A stretch of DNA of 64,000 nt from Formicarius rufipectus (Eukaryota; Chordata; Aves; Passeriformes; Formicariidae), in contig VXAU01000691.1 of assembly GCA_013399695.1 (NCBI GenBank), positions 124,001-188,000 of the forward strand, read 5' to 3'. Below the pieces are notes generated by a model that saw only the letters and a list, made by a program, of their open reading frames with translations, was not told where the DNA came from and did no database searches. Positions 50,268-62,400 of this stretch are shown here, in pieces; the first letter of the stretch is position 1, and each line of letters begins with the position of its first letter. Position numbers and translations under genes: made by a program.

Positions 50268-50276
50268 TAGATAGAT
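50210..50276. repeat. Compound (GATA)10(GACA)4(GATA)2 microsatellite
   Basis: Ten GATA units are followed by four GACA units, two more GATA and a partial GAT. All are exact. It is likely length-variable between individuals. The GATA/GACA combination is that of Bkm-type repeats, though this array is short. Confidence 0.98.
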
Positions 50277-50569
50277 TACATAGGGTATGAAGAATGGAAA
50301 ATTAAATATTAATATTATTGAAATGAGCCATTGACTTTGAGCTGAGCAGTAGAGTAATACAGAGGGTAAGGTAAGGGGCTGCTGTGGAAGTGTTCACAAA
50401 ACAAAAAAGTCATTTCAGTTGCTGAGTTTGGCTGGCAGCTTCTTTTCTGACTGAGATCATAAACAGTATTTCTTTCCTGTGAGAAGCTGGGAATGTTTTG
50501 CTCACCAAAACAGCAGCTAATAAATGCAATTAGTCTGGTTCAATACTGCCCTGTTTGTCAAATCTCACT

Positions 50570-50651
50570 GACCTTTGCTATTTCCTTTATTTCCACTCTA
50601 AGAATCTGGACCTTTGCTATTCCCTTTATTTGCACTAAGTTTTAAGAATCA
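50570..50651. repeat. Two diverged tandem 39-bp copies
   Basis: GACCTTTGCTATTTCCTTTA at 50570 recurs as GACCTTTGCTATTCCCTTTA at 50609. Both copies lead into a CACT...AAGAATC ending; the second has a few extra bases. Confidence 0.85.
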
Positions 50652-50818
50652 GGATCATATTTTTTCTGGAGCGGATGTCCCTTTCATTCTGATAACTCAG
50701 AGGTGTATTATATTACATCTGTACTGTATGACCCTGCAGGCTGTGGAGGCAAGGCAATGAAAGCTGAATATATCTCTTTATATCAATAATCTCTGAATGT
50801 GATGTGAAACATTCAGCT

Positions 50819-50886
50819 TTTGTTTTGTTTTGTTTGTTTGGTTTTTTTGTTTGGTTGGGGTTTTGTTTGTTTGTTTTTTGTTTTGG
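50819..50886 (+). repeat. T/G-rich low-complexity tract
   Basis: Irregular TTTTG/TTTGG units for about 68 bases. It is the same class as the tracts at 33731 and 44441. Confidence 0.88.
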
Positions 50887-53301
50887 TAACAAAATTAATT
50901 CTTTCAGAGCACTTTGTTGCTCTACCTGTTTTGTTTTTAGCAAACTTCAAATCCAGGTAGCTACTGTGCTGATCCAGATCAACACTTTTTTTTTTTTTGC
51001 AAGGCCAACATATTTTGGCCACAGGCTGGGAGGTGAAAGCTGTGACAGCCCTTCAGAGCTGACATGAACCAAGATAATATCTAGCCTTTTGTTGGGTAAC
51101 AGCCAAATCGTATAATAATAATTATTGCTAATTTTCTTGGTTGAATTACCTGATAAGACAACAAGACTTTAACAGCAGTTTCAATTGGAGAAGGTGTTTC
51201 AACGTGTATACAGCTTTATTCAGAGCAGTTTCTTTCAGATTTAATCATGGCCCAAGTTTTGGGTCAGACCTGAGAGCTGTAGGAAGTTAACACAGACATT
51301 GGAGTTGAAAAGTACCTGGTATTAAATGTTGTGTGCATATCTGATGTCTGTGAAAGAAATGGCAGTTTCAGGGCAGAATTTTCTGCCCCTTGCAAGTTTT
51401 CCATTTGATAATCATTAGTTAAGATCATGAAGAGTGCTTGAAGGTAACTGTCTGGAACAAACACTCCTAATTTAAAGAGTGCAGGTCTATTCAATGCAAT
51501 CTCTAATGTTAATTGGCCAAAATCTACTACATGACAGAAACTGAAGTGTGCCTACATGAAAAACTCACCTATACTGGTAGGGGAAGAGGAAAGAGCAAAT
51601 AAGTGAGACTTCTTTAGATTTCTTTGCATCTCCCAACATTTTATTTTTAGATTTCTTTGGTCTGATTAATCAGACTATGAGGTTCTGACTTATTGGGAGA
51701 CCTGAGTTCTTGTTTTGTTTCAGACCTGAAAAGCTGATCTTACATAGATGGTTTATGGGTAATTTCCTCAAGTTTTTCCATAATTTTCATGTGTTGCTTA
51801 TACAATTAATATTATTAATTTTAAATTTCCTTGCTGGAGGCTTGATTGTTCCTGGTGTTGCTTTCTTGTCCCAACTATCTTGGTGATAGTTAAGTAGCTC
51901 TTTCTAAAAGCAGCCACTGCTCTTTTGTTCTTTGAAATGACAGAGCCCAAACCTTTGATAGAAAACACAACCACATAAAATCATTAAAGCATTGAGAATG
52001 TTGGGAAGAATTGCAACTCAGCAGATGTTGCTCCTGGCTCTCAGTGCAGTATTGTAGTTGCTGCAATTGTGCAGAGAGAAGTTAAGAGGCTTCTCAGAGT
52101 GTGGGATCAGTAATATCTGTGACTTTACACAGAATGGAATTTTTGTGAGAGAGAATTGTTTTTGAGGTGTCAGCAAAAGCTCAAACCTCTCTCATTGCAG
52201 GGCAGACTGAAATGCTTCAGGGCTTGAATCCTGTACTTTGGAGACATGCAAGGTTTCTGAGTGCTTCTTTGCTGAGGGGGTGCTGTAGATGAAACACTGG
52301 ATTTTGCTTGTAGCTCTAACCACTTTTTGACCTTTTCCCCTACAAACTGGCAATTAATGTTTCAAGATCTTGCTAGCATATGAAAATGGGAGATAATTGC
52401 TGTGTTTTTTAGAGAAATCATTGCCAGGTGTCTTTCAAGGCAAGTACTTTCACCTGGGGAGAACCTGTGCTGTGGATGCAATCAGGTTTAAAGGTGCTGT
52501 GGTTGGAGGGGTTCTGGTAAAAGCTGAAGGGGAAATTTGTGGCCAAAGGAGTGGGCTGGTGTGGTGGGCAAGGGGGCAGAAATGCAGCAGGGATTCAGCT
52601 GTCTGGAAGAGGAACTCCAGAGACAGAACAACTTGGTGAGTGAAGTTTCCTGTGGATATGAGTCAGAAAGCAGTCACGGTGTTCCCTTGTAGGTGTTGGG
52701 GAATTCCAGGGCTGCCCTTGGGAAGCAGAGCTGGGCTGAGGAGCCTCACGTGGTGCTCAGAGGAGCAGTGCTGGTGGGAGTGTAGGTGAGGAGTAAGGGG
52801 TGTTGTGATGCCTCTCTGCAGACTGCCTGTGGCTCTAAGACCTTTCTCAATGCACAGCTCCTTTGTTTATTTATTTTGGCTTTTGTAATGTCCCCAAGCA
52901 AACATGTTTAATTTGCCTCAAGGGGCTCACTAAAAATCACCCAAGAAAGTAAAGGTCTGGAAACTGCTGAATTGCTTGTTCTTGATGTCAGGGTTTACCC
53001 TGAAAAGTCCTTTGCAAAGTGCAAACTGAGGGTTCTGCTCTGGACAAACTAGAATTCATCTGACTCTTAACAGTGTTTATTCCTTCTGTATCTGAGAATG
53101 AATATTTCTGTAACAGCGTTGAGAAGAGCCTGAGAAATAACCTGTTCTTTTGTTATACGTAGAGTTCCAGGTGAGAAGTTGTTATGAGCGTGTTGTTTTG
53201 TGGCTAATTTTGTTCTTTTTAATCCTGTCTCTACTTTTAAAGAAGGTTCTTGGAAGAATAAAGAGTGTGTAAGCGACTCTTTCTGAAACTGTCCCTATTT
53301 T
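50887..53301. other. Unique sequence, one unassigned frame
   Basis: No recognised gene. An 80-codon frame at 52397-52639 ends three bases past a GTGAGT donor and is described among the findings. A GC-richer stretch follows at 52640-52800. Confidence 0.45.
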
Positions 53302-53362
53302 GAGGTTGGGATGGGACTAGACCAATTTACAGTGGTCCTTCCAACCCAAATTGCTTTATGAT
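53302..53362 (+). mobile_element. CR1 LINE terminal fragment
   Basis: GAGGTTGGGATGGGACTAGA, then GGTCCTTCCAACCCAAATTG and GCTTTATGATT, match the last 60 bp of the CR1 3' end including a diverged terminal octamer. Confidence 0.85.
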
Positions 53363-54759
53363 TTTTGCTGTATTTGCTTGCCTGGGATGTTTGTGTGGTG
53401 CAGTTATTGCAACATGAAACTGGAAAAAGGTCCTTGGTGTGTAGTTTCCAGTTCTAGGATGGCCTTACAAAAATATGTGGGCTGTGTTCCCAGTTCTGTG
53501 TGGTGTTTGCCATTCAGGGTTGCACACATTATCCTGTCTGTCCAGGGGGAGCTGGGTGACTTCTGTAGGGAGACCTGTAAACGCATTTCTAAAGACTCCC
53601 ACAAATAAAAGGAATATTTTGAGTAACAGCACTGCCTTTATGGAACTGTTGCAATGCTTAATTAAATCTCTAAGGCTAAAACAGAAATCAGATGTGTTTG
53701 TTTTATGGTTAGCATAATCTCCACCATTTCCATTACACCTGAGTTTGTGGAGAAATGCATTTTTGTTTCTCTGAGCCATAAGAACTCTGCTTAAAGAAAA
53801 GAAAAAGAGGGGTTTGTAAGGTCTTTGCTTTGTCATTCACTTAAACTGATCTACAGGCTGACTGTTCTCGGGGTGTGTTTTCTTGCTTTCAGTTTGATCA
53901 GAAGTTCTGTTCCAGAGTTTTGTGTTGTTGGTTGTTTTTTTTTTTTTAAAAAAAAGAATTTTCCTTAATAAAACACCAGGCACCACCTGCAACCTCTCAT
54001 CTAAAACTTATGAAATTTCTCTTGATTTTTTTTGTTTGAGCTGTACAGATACTTATCCAGAGATTTAGAAATTAATGCCTAAAGCAAAAGTCCCAGGCAA
54101 ACCCCAAAACAATATTCAGACATACCACGCTTGTCTTATTATTATTTTTCCTGTCTTCTCAGTGTTAAGCCCTATATTTAGGATAACATGTAGTTATTTA
54201 AGACTGGCTACTGATTCTTAAGCTCTGGATTCTTCTTATGACTATTACGACTACCCTAACCTGTAACAGTAGATTAAGTATGATGATGGTCAACAGTGAA
54301 GGGAACTGTGTTGCTCTGGAGATGGGCTGCCTGTCTTTTCTTTTTTTTTTCCTTTCCCTTTTATATTACCTCTTTAAAAGAGAGATTACATTTTGGAGGA
54401 TAAATGTGATAAAATGTTTCTTTTTGCATTGCCGCAGTTGTTAATAAATAAAATCAGGCAAGTCAGGGCATCGCTCAGTAAAGACTTTTTTTTAATCTGC
54501 TGTATGGGAGAGTGGTTTTGGTTTCAATGCTCCACGAGGCTGCTGTTACATCTACCTTTTCGGTCCTTTATCTCTATTTTAATAAAGCAGGACAAGGGTG
54601 TGGTTACCACGAGAATATACTTCTGTAGCAGTGTAATAAATGAGGTCCTAATGGGAAGTTGGAAACGCTGATTTATGGCTTTCCACAACACTCATTAGAC
54701 GTATACATCAGTGTGTAACATGCTATAAATTATACTACATGCTGTAAAAAGCGATAAAT
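53363..54759. other. AT-rich unique sequence
   Basis: No recognised gene. It contains a T/A homopolymer cluster at 53937-53954 and a T run near 54342-54351. Confidence 0.5.
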
Positions 54760-55310
54760 TGTCACTTTTAGTGTGAGTTATCACCATTATGACTTTTATT
54801 CCCTGCTGTTAGAGTGAGTTTCCATGGCTTCCTCACCACTTCCCTGACTAATGATTTCAGCAACTGCAGGAAGACGACTGAGAGATGCAGGGGCTGATTA
54901 GGAAGCACAATCGCCTTAAAGCTGTGAAGTCAGAGGTTAAACTTCTTTATAGAGAAAATATGATCTCCTCGCCTGGTAACACCCTTAATGTCGGCCATTT
55001 CTGAAGACCATTTGGAGCAGCTGTGTTATTTTTCTTTGCTGTTAATATCTGCCTACTGAAAACCAGAAATGCTTTAAAAACACCCAAGCCAGTTTGTACA
55101 GAACAATCAGCTGCAGTGGAACGGAGAGAGGCTCATTCCGTGGAGCAATTCAGCCTCTCCTGGTGATCTGCCCATCAGAGAATAATTTGCAGCAGAGGAG
55201 ATACTGCTGCAGTATGTTGTAGTAATAGTAATATTTTGAAGCCATGAGCAGTCAAAACATTAGGTGGTGCATCTTATTCTGTGTTACAAATCAACTTGAA
55301 TGGGGCTCGA
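54760..55310. promoter_or_regulatory. Candidate conserved noncoding block
   Basis: About 550 bp with no repeat and no meaningful open frame. It has a higher-complexity, balanced composition and several factor-like words: TTATCACCATTATGAC, CACAATCGCC and GAACAATCAGC (SOX-like). The texture resembles deeply conserved enhancers, but conservation has not been tested. Confidence 0.18.
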
Positions 55311-55985
55311 TGAGGTGAGGGAATTGCAGGTGGTACAACCTCTTATTTTATTTCCCCCCCTTTTGCGGCACTGCTGTGTTATCTGGCTCCAGGGGAGCTG
55401 GTGTGTTCCTCCAAGTTGTAGTGCTTGTCATTTCCAACTCTGTGTGGGAGTTCATGCAGGAGGAAAGCAAGAAAGGATGTATTAAAATAGAACTCTAATT
55501 TTAGGCATCTTGGGGGTTACTTTTGTTTGAAAAGTGAGTAGTACCTTTCAGGCTGCTGGCTATGAAGTGTCATTATGAAAACTAGACACCAAAGTTTGCA
55601 AATGCAATGGAAAACCAAAATAATTTACCATGTCTTTGCCACAGGATTCTTTCTGACAGGGTCTGTTCTTCTCCCTGAACAGTTGTGTGCACCAGGGCTC
55701 TTGGGGAGATTTTCCTTTGCCACGCCTTTGTTAAAATTTACTGTATGGAGTATCTTTCCTCATCGAGCCTCTTTCAGTTGAAGGTATTGAAGAGAGAGAG
55801 AAGGGCATCTCTCTAAAGAGCATCTTTGTAATCTTGTTTGAGGCATGATGAAAAGGATAATTTGGATAAAATCAATTCTAACATTTTACTAGCCATTACT
55901 GCTGCACTGGGAGAGAAGAGCTTTTTGTGTTCCTCCATCCCCCCAGCCCTCGCCCTGCCGACTAAAGCGCATTTTTGGCTAACTC

Positions 55986-55999
55986 GTGCCCTCTAGTGC
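55986..55999 (-). promoter_or_regulatory. CTCF-like core motif
   Basis: The minus strand reads GCACTAGAGGGCAC. This differs from the strong CTCF core CCACTAGAGGGCAC only at the first base, and a CpG lies just outside the core on each side. Confidence 0.45.
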
Positions 56000-56107
56000 G
56001 TCAGTTTGGAGGCATCGCCATCCCAAAGCTTTGTCACGGCCGAGGTGGGGCTTTTTAGCCCGTTTTCAAGTGTTCTTCCTATGAATAGTGAATTTATACT
56101 TTTCGCC

Positions 56108-56124
56108 AGGTGACAGAAAGGTCA
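56108..56124 (+). promoter_or_regulatory. DR5 nuclear-receptor (RARE-like) element
   Basis: AGGTGA, spacer CAGAA, AGGTCA. The second half site is perfect and the first has one change from AGGTCA. A spacing of five is the classic retinoic-acid receptor arrangement. Confidence 0.4.
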
Positions 56125-56215
56125 GCGCTTCTGTACTGAATGTGTTCCTAAAGCTGCCACCCGTGACTATCAGGCCACGCAGGAAAGGGGAACTTTGGAA
56201 TCCCGAGGTTTAGGA

Positions 56216-59200
56216 GCTGTTGGTGGCAGGGATGACCTTGTGACCAACACTGCATTAGGAAAGATGAGGCCAGTTAGAAATGAATTCTGGTTTGCTTTTT
56301 TTATACTGGATCTGTAGTGTGTCTGTTTGGCTCACGTGGAAAAGAGCTGGTGAACATCAAGAAATAAATACAAAAATAAAGTTACCTGAAGTAAATATAT
56401 AAACTGAGTGAAGTGGTGATGTAAATCCAGGGATGCCTCTTGGAGTCAGAAGTGCTTTTTGCTGCCTTCCAATTCCAACCACTGCTGTGATTCAGCCTGA
56501 GCACTGCAATGTGTTGTGCTTTGGTAGTGGCAGAAGAGCTGAGCTGAGGTTTCAAAACATTAATGCACTTCACGTGTTCCATTATGTGCCATGTTTCATA
56601 ATAATGGGAACAGTGTTTGTAAAGTGTGTTTGGCGTTGTCCAGTTCATCCAGACTTATTGCAAAAGCAGATCTGGTGCCACAAGTTCTCGCGCCTCTATC
56701 AGGTATCGACAGGACTTTTATGATCAGTACTGTGAGACACGTTCAAATAGCAGTTGTGAGTGAATGGAAAGAAGTATTTTGTTTAATCTGTATTTCATGA
56801 AAGGAGCATATTCTATGAAAAATTTTGAGGCTCTAATCCTATTGAATTGTTTTGCAACTGTTAAGATACAGAATTTATTCATATACTGAATATTTTCATG
56901 CTTTCAAATCCAGCTTTGGTGACATTCCTCAACTCTTACACTAAAAGATTATGTAAGAAAATCATTTCATTGTTATGAAATGATCTCAACTCAATTTGCA
57001 TTGAGGTTTAATTTTTACCCTTCTTTAAGAAACTAAAATTTTGACATTTTTGAGCGATATATCTGATAATTTACAGCTTCTGAATGACTCACTGCATCCT
57101 GTCATGCAAACCTGCCAGGGGCAGATGGACATTCCCAGTCTACAAGGCCATCCATAAATCATAAATCTGTGCTGACTGCAAGGGTTAGTGTGAAATGGGC
57201 ACCAGACCAAGTTTAAGAACCAAAAGAATACCTGTTAGTCCTCATTAAAGCTTTGGCAGTTGATATATGGAAGTTTTAAATGCAAATGAAGGGCAGAACT
57301 ATGAAGTTGGTATTGAGAGCAGTAAGTGCTGCTTTGGGGACTGTGCTCAAGTGACTTCATCATATTGTACTGGGCAGAGCCCATGAATTCTCTCCTGTTT
57401 CCCATTCACTGAGATTCCAACTGTGTCAGCATGCTCAAGGTCTGTTGTTCACTTGCAGATGTTTTTCCCACTTCTGCACAAAGTAACTGCAGCTGATACT
57501 TAATCAAAAATATCTCTAAGAAGATATTTTTAAATTAAAGTGATATAAATTACTTCCAAATTACCACAGGCTTGAAATATACACACTGCATTTATTTGTT
57601 TTGAATTGATGAATTGTTTGTGGAGCACATACATACATATCCTTTTGTACCAAAATGAATGGGTAGAAAAATTTGGAAACATTGGCTGAAAGATTTCTTT
57701 CCATTTCTAGCCTGCCTCTCCCTAGCTATTAGTCAGCTGTGCATAGAAGAGCTCTGTCTCAATGAAAATAAATCAGTTGTGCTAGTTAAAACCAGCTTGA
57801 TTGTTGTCTTCCAGTTGCAAGGATATAACAAAGATTTCCCTTTCCAATGGTCAAAAACCTCTTTGTTGTCTTGCATAAATTTATTTAAGGTGACATTTGT
57901 CTGTCTGACTAAAGATCCTGCAGGTATTTTACTGAAATACCCAAAACTGAAGTACAGACTAACCCCCAAATATCTGCTCTTTGGAATTTTCAAGAGCTCC
58001 GTGAAAAGTCTTCTGTGAAGTCAGTGTGGCAGTAGCTTGAGTTGGAAGAGGAAAGCTCTGCTTTGGGAGTATTCTTTGTCCTTCCTCAACTGGAAACACT
58101 TTCAGCAGAAGGATTCTTACAAGTTTGGGGCATTCAGTTGTCATTCAGCCTCTCCAGAAGGGGCTGCAGTGAGGGTGGTGTGTCATTACTACGTGCGGTG
58201 GAACAAGTATTTTCATCTGGTGGCTCAGCGGAAACCACAAACTGAGGATCTTGTGCAGGTGTAGCTTTTTTAGATTACACAACAAAAAAAAACCACAGCC
58301 TGGTGTGAAAACTGAGGTGCTAAACTTATAAAACACTTCCTGATATCCCCGAGGGTCTTCTGAAGCTGTTAGTGCTCAACAAGGATACCCAAAATAATAT
58401 TTTACCAGAAATTCTTCCAAGTTCTCTGGCTCTGTACCAGCAAGTACAAGTTAAACCTGAGAAGTACCGAGTGCAAATTCATTGCTGCTGCAGCAAGTAA
58501 TAAAACTCTGTGCTGAGAAAATGAGTTATCTTTAAAACCCGTGAGTAGAATGCTGTTGATTTCTACAAAGAAAGGATGAGGATGGTGGGGGAGGAATAGT
58601 AGTTTTAGGTGGTGTTGTTTCTTTGTACTGTGTGAAAATTGTAATGTGAGTTCCAGTAGTCAAAGAAGTGAGACCTGTATGCAACTCTGTGGCTGTCAGA
58701 CCACTCTTTATCACTTCCACTTGTCATTTCTTCGCCAAATAACATCCAAACAAATCCTGTGGGGATTTGTTGCTTTTTCTGCACTCCCAGCTGTTAAATC
58801 CATGCGCTTCCTGAATGGAGTCAGTCACCCTGTGTGCTCTGGGAATAGCAATGGTGGTGGAAAAGGACAGGCTGTTGTAGCCACCTCTTCCTAGTTCCTC
58901 TTTTATTATTTTTTTTTTCCTCTGGAGATGTTGAAGGTCAAAATGCCATGGGATACAGGTAGAACTAAATTAGTGTAAGTCTTGAGAACTAATGTGTTTC
59001 AGCTCTGAAATGACAGGAAAGTTACTGCTGCTGTTTACTCCCGGTATTGTTTACTGCACTGAAATTGTGAAATATCTGAGATTCTTTTTTTTTTTCCCCC
59101 TGGCATCTTCTTTACAGAAATATATTTTTGCTTGGTTTACTATATATATGTTGTTGATGACTCTGTTAATTTTCCTTTAAATATATTTTTATAGGAAAAA

Positions 59201-59271
59201 CTAAGTTCATGCAAAAGCACCTGACTGTTTGCTGACATTTTCTAAATCCCTGTGGTTGTGATAATTCCTAG
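56216..59271. other. Unique sequence, splice-like segment included
   Basis: No recognised gene. A 24-base hairpin lies at 56961-56984. A 119-codon plus-strand frame (57659-58018) contains a splice-flanked 75-nt segment at 57815-57889, bounded by TCTTCCAG and TTTAAG|GTGACA. It is weak and its product is not recognised. The 57040-57200 part looks information-rich but has no clear function. Confidence 0.4.
56961..56984. repeat. Perfect 10-bp inverted repeat with 4-base loop
   Basis: ATCATTTCAT, TGTT, ATGAAATGAT. The arms are exact complements. It is AT-rich and may be chance. Confidence 0.5.
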
Positions 59272-59458
59272 GCAATGTATTTGTGGAGCTTTTAATAACA
59301 GATCTTGTGGCTGGTCTAACTTCAAGCATTACCATTGTGCACAAAAATTACCGGCGCACTTTATGATTCTGCCAATGAGCAAGTCATTAAAACAAAGTTG
59401 CTGGATGTACTTCAGGGGAATAACGAGGTTGACCAGACTACAATTTGCTTTCAGCAAG
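59272..59458 (+). pseudogene. Exon-like segment with a one-base frame break, unknown gene
   Basis: The segment follows an acceptor (TTCCTAG, ending at 59271) and ends at a donor CAAG|GTAATT (cut after 59458). The first half is open in the frame of AAT-GTA-TTT-GTG from 59274 and gives VFVELLITDLVAGLTSSIT, then meets TGA at 59364. The second half is open one base later, giving ALYDSANEQVIKTK and LLDVLQGNNEVDQ, and ends with one base left over at the donor. The two frames would join if the A5 run at 59343-59347 were one base shorter. The length would then be 186 nt, with symmetric phase-1 ends. A/G is favoured at first codon positions in the second half. This fits a decayed exon, or a real exon with a homopolymer sequencing error. 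The protein family is not recognised. Confidence 0.35.
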
Positions 59459-62400
59459 GTAATTTGATGACAAAATGCTGGGTGTCAGATTTTTTGGTTC
59501 TGCTTTTGATCCCTGCATAACGTTTGAGTGAATCCAAGTGAATCTTAGTACAGCAGTTAAGAGATGAAAACAAGCATTTAGTTCCTGAGAGCCAGGAGGG
59601 ACAAGTGGTGAAAGTAGCTGTGATTACTGGGAAGGGGAAGCAACAAACCAGTGAACTCGTTTTAGGCATTCTGAAAATCCTCTGGATAGATTAGTTCCCA
59701 CTGGCCAGACATACTCAGCTTTTTGAATATGACAGGAAAACAAGTGGAGAAACCTCCTGAGTCATTCTGAGTAAATACTTCACAGAGGATAAATGTATTC
59801 AGGGAAAGCCATTTTTTCTTGAACATGCTCAATGCCATATTAGTTACCTCAAATGTGTTTTGACTCATTAGTAGAATAATCTTGATGAATGATTTTGAGT
59901 TTATAACTGGCTTGTATGTGTGTATTACTGAGAAGTCAAATTTGACATGCCAGTGGTGTGACATTGTTTGTAGAATTTGCATAACAGAAGTTCTGAGTTG
60001 CCTGCTTTAGCAAAAGTGAAAAATAGGTTAGGGATAGTAATAAAAAAAGGGAATAAAACAAAATATATGTTTCCATCAGCATTCCAGCCTAGCCAGCAGA
60101 ATTTTATGCATAAATGTTCTGAAGAGTGAGAGCAGAGTGAGGAAAGTAGATCAGCCAGAATCAAATCGTATTAATGAACATGTAAAATTCCCCATTGGTG
60201 AACTGATACTGGAACACTTCATCACTCTCACTTGTCCAGTCTGTAACATGCACTCTGTCTGCAGGTTGATTGAATCTTCTTTCATCTCCCTTTGCACTCT
60301 GTGTGCATATTCTTTATTCTCATTTCCACATTTAGAGATACAGTATCTTTTGAGCCATTATAAAGACGATTGTTCACTGAAACACTGCTCTGTTTATCTT
60401 TAAACATCTTGATCTGAGCCTAAGAGTTATAATCTCAGGCTTTGTACATGCAGAGCTGGTGCTTAACTCTGCTCTCCTGCCTTGTGCTGTTCCAGTGCTT
60501 CAGGAGACAAATTGCTGCTTAAAATAAAGCACCCAAATTTTCCCACTGCTCAGAATAAAGCTTGCTAAATGTCAAGAGATTGTCATCTCCTGCATGTGTG
60601 GTTGTGCAGTGGGTTGGGCTTGCTGGGGGAAAGCTTGGATGAGAAAACTGAGCAGGATACAATAGGATGTCTTACTACTTGTCTTTCTCACTTGGCTGTC
60701 TCTCTGTCAGCTTCATCTGTGGTGTCTCATGTCAAAACAATTCTATCAATACCGGTTTGCTCTCAATAGCACTTCCAGCAGTGGATAGGCACAGAGCTGC
60801 TGCACCCCCTTCTGCTTCAGAATTGCCAGGCAGTACTTGGTGTCCACAGCTGGAGCTCTGAAACTGGGAACAGCTGCTGCCTGATTATGGGCTTGTCCTT
60901 GTGGTTTGGGTTTGGTTGGTTTGTGGATGGTGGGTTGGGGTCTTTTTTTGGTGGTTGTTTTGTTAGTTTGAAAACAAACCAGTGGCACTCACAGCTGTGT
61001 CTGGGTGGGTGATGGTGAGATTGCTGCTCATGGCAGGGGGAGCTCCAGAGGAGTTGGCAACTTGGCAATTGTCCTTTAAGACAAATGACAGAGGCAAGGC
61101 CTTTGTTTCTGACATTGAGAGATATATATATGTATGTATATAGAGCAGACAAACCCTCCTTAAGCCACCTGTTCTTATCAGCAACAATAACAAACAGCAT
61201 GAAAGAATTAACGTGTCATTAAACGTGACAGTTGTTCTGCCCTTGGCCTTGTTTGAACTTTGCTGTGCTAATAAACATTATGTAGTGATCTCACCTTACA
61301 AGGAATGCTTGAAGTCAGCCCAGATCAACTCATACCATTCTTAATCAGAGCCCTGAATTTCAATGAACAACTGAATTTGCTGATGTAGGGTTTGTGCACC
61401 AATATTTTTTATCAGTTCTGTTGAAATGAGAAAGCGTGTTCCATTTGCATAAAGGAAACTTGAGATGAGTTGAGTTCAACACTTTTGTGTCCATTCCAAA
61501 GCTCATCCTGTGGCAGACTGAAAACAGCTATCCTAGAGAGAGTGGGAGGAGGAGCAGCAGGTTTCTCTGGACTGTGGTGCCATGGGAAAAGCTGTCCAAA
61601 GGCATCGATTGTTTCTGTCCAGCTGCTTTAAAGGATTTTTTCCTCCGTAACATTGATAACAGTTTTCCCTTGATCTTAATCCATCAGTGACAACTAAAAA
61701 TTTCAAAAACTGGTAAAAAATACTTGAAAACTAGACCCAAATTAGTTTGTTGTATTCCTATATTATAGGAAGATACTTAAAATACCCCTTTCTTTAAGAA
61801 AAAGGCAGCTGCTTCAGTTTTATCTCATCAGCTTTGCCTGATTCACTTTTGTGAATTTAGAAATATTACTGCATTTACTATTTGCTAATCTGTTCAGGGT
61901 AGAATTGTTTCACTTGTTCTCTGTGGATTTTGTGCAATGTTTTGTCAATGTTTAGCTGCACTTTAAACTGTTGAGTTAATCTGTGGTAAATTGGTACATT
62001 TTATATTGGTTTGCAGTAATTAAAATGAATTAATTGAGCTGCTCTGGTATTTGTACCAAGTACAATAGCATATTAGTACTTAATAGCTTTACCACTCAGT
62101 TTTCATGATGCTACAGCTGTAATTGGACTTTCACATATACAGTTACAGCATTTATTTTAATTATTTTCACTTTCAACAGCCCAACACTTTAGCAATGCTT
62201 TTGGGTGAGTACAATTCCTCTTGCTGCTGGCACTAGTTAATAATAAACAGAAGTAAATATGTGCTTTATACACATGAAATCACTGTGCCTTTGCTGGTGG
62301 AAAAACCCCACTGCCATTCATGTGTTTTTGGCACTAATGGGGGTCAGTTTGGTCACAGGGTGTCCTGAGTGCCTCCTTCACACAGGGCTCCTCTAACAGG

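Larger units (their letters stand above)
55926..56215. promoter_or_regulatory. CpG-enriched patch with CTCF-like and DR5 motifs
   Basis: About fourteen CpGs lie in 290 bp of otherwise CpG-poor DNA. The patch holds a near-consensus CTCF core at 55986-55999 and a direct repeat of AGGT(C/G)A half sites spaced by five at 56108-56124. No coding frame explains the composition. It is a candidate insulator or enhancer. Confidence 0.35.
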
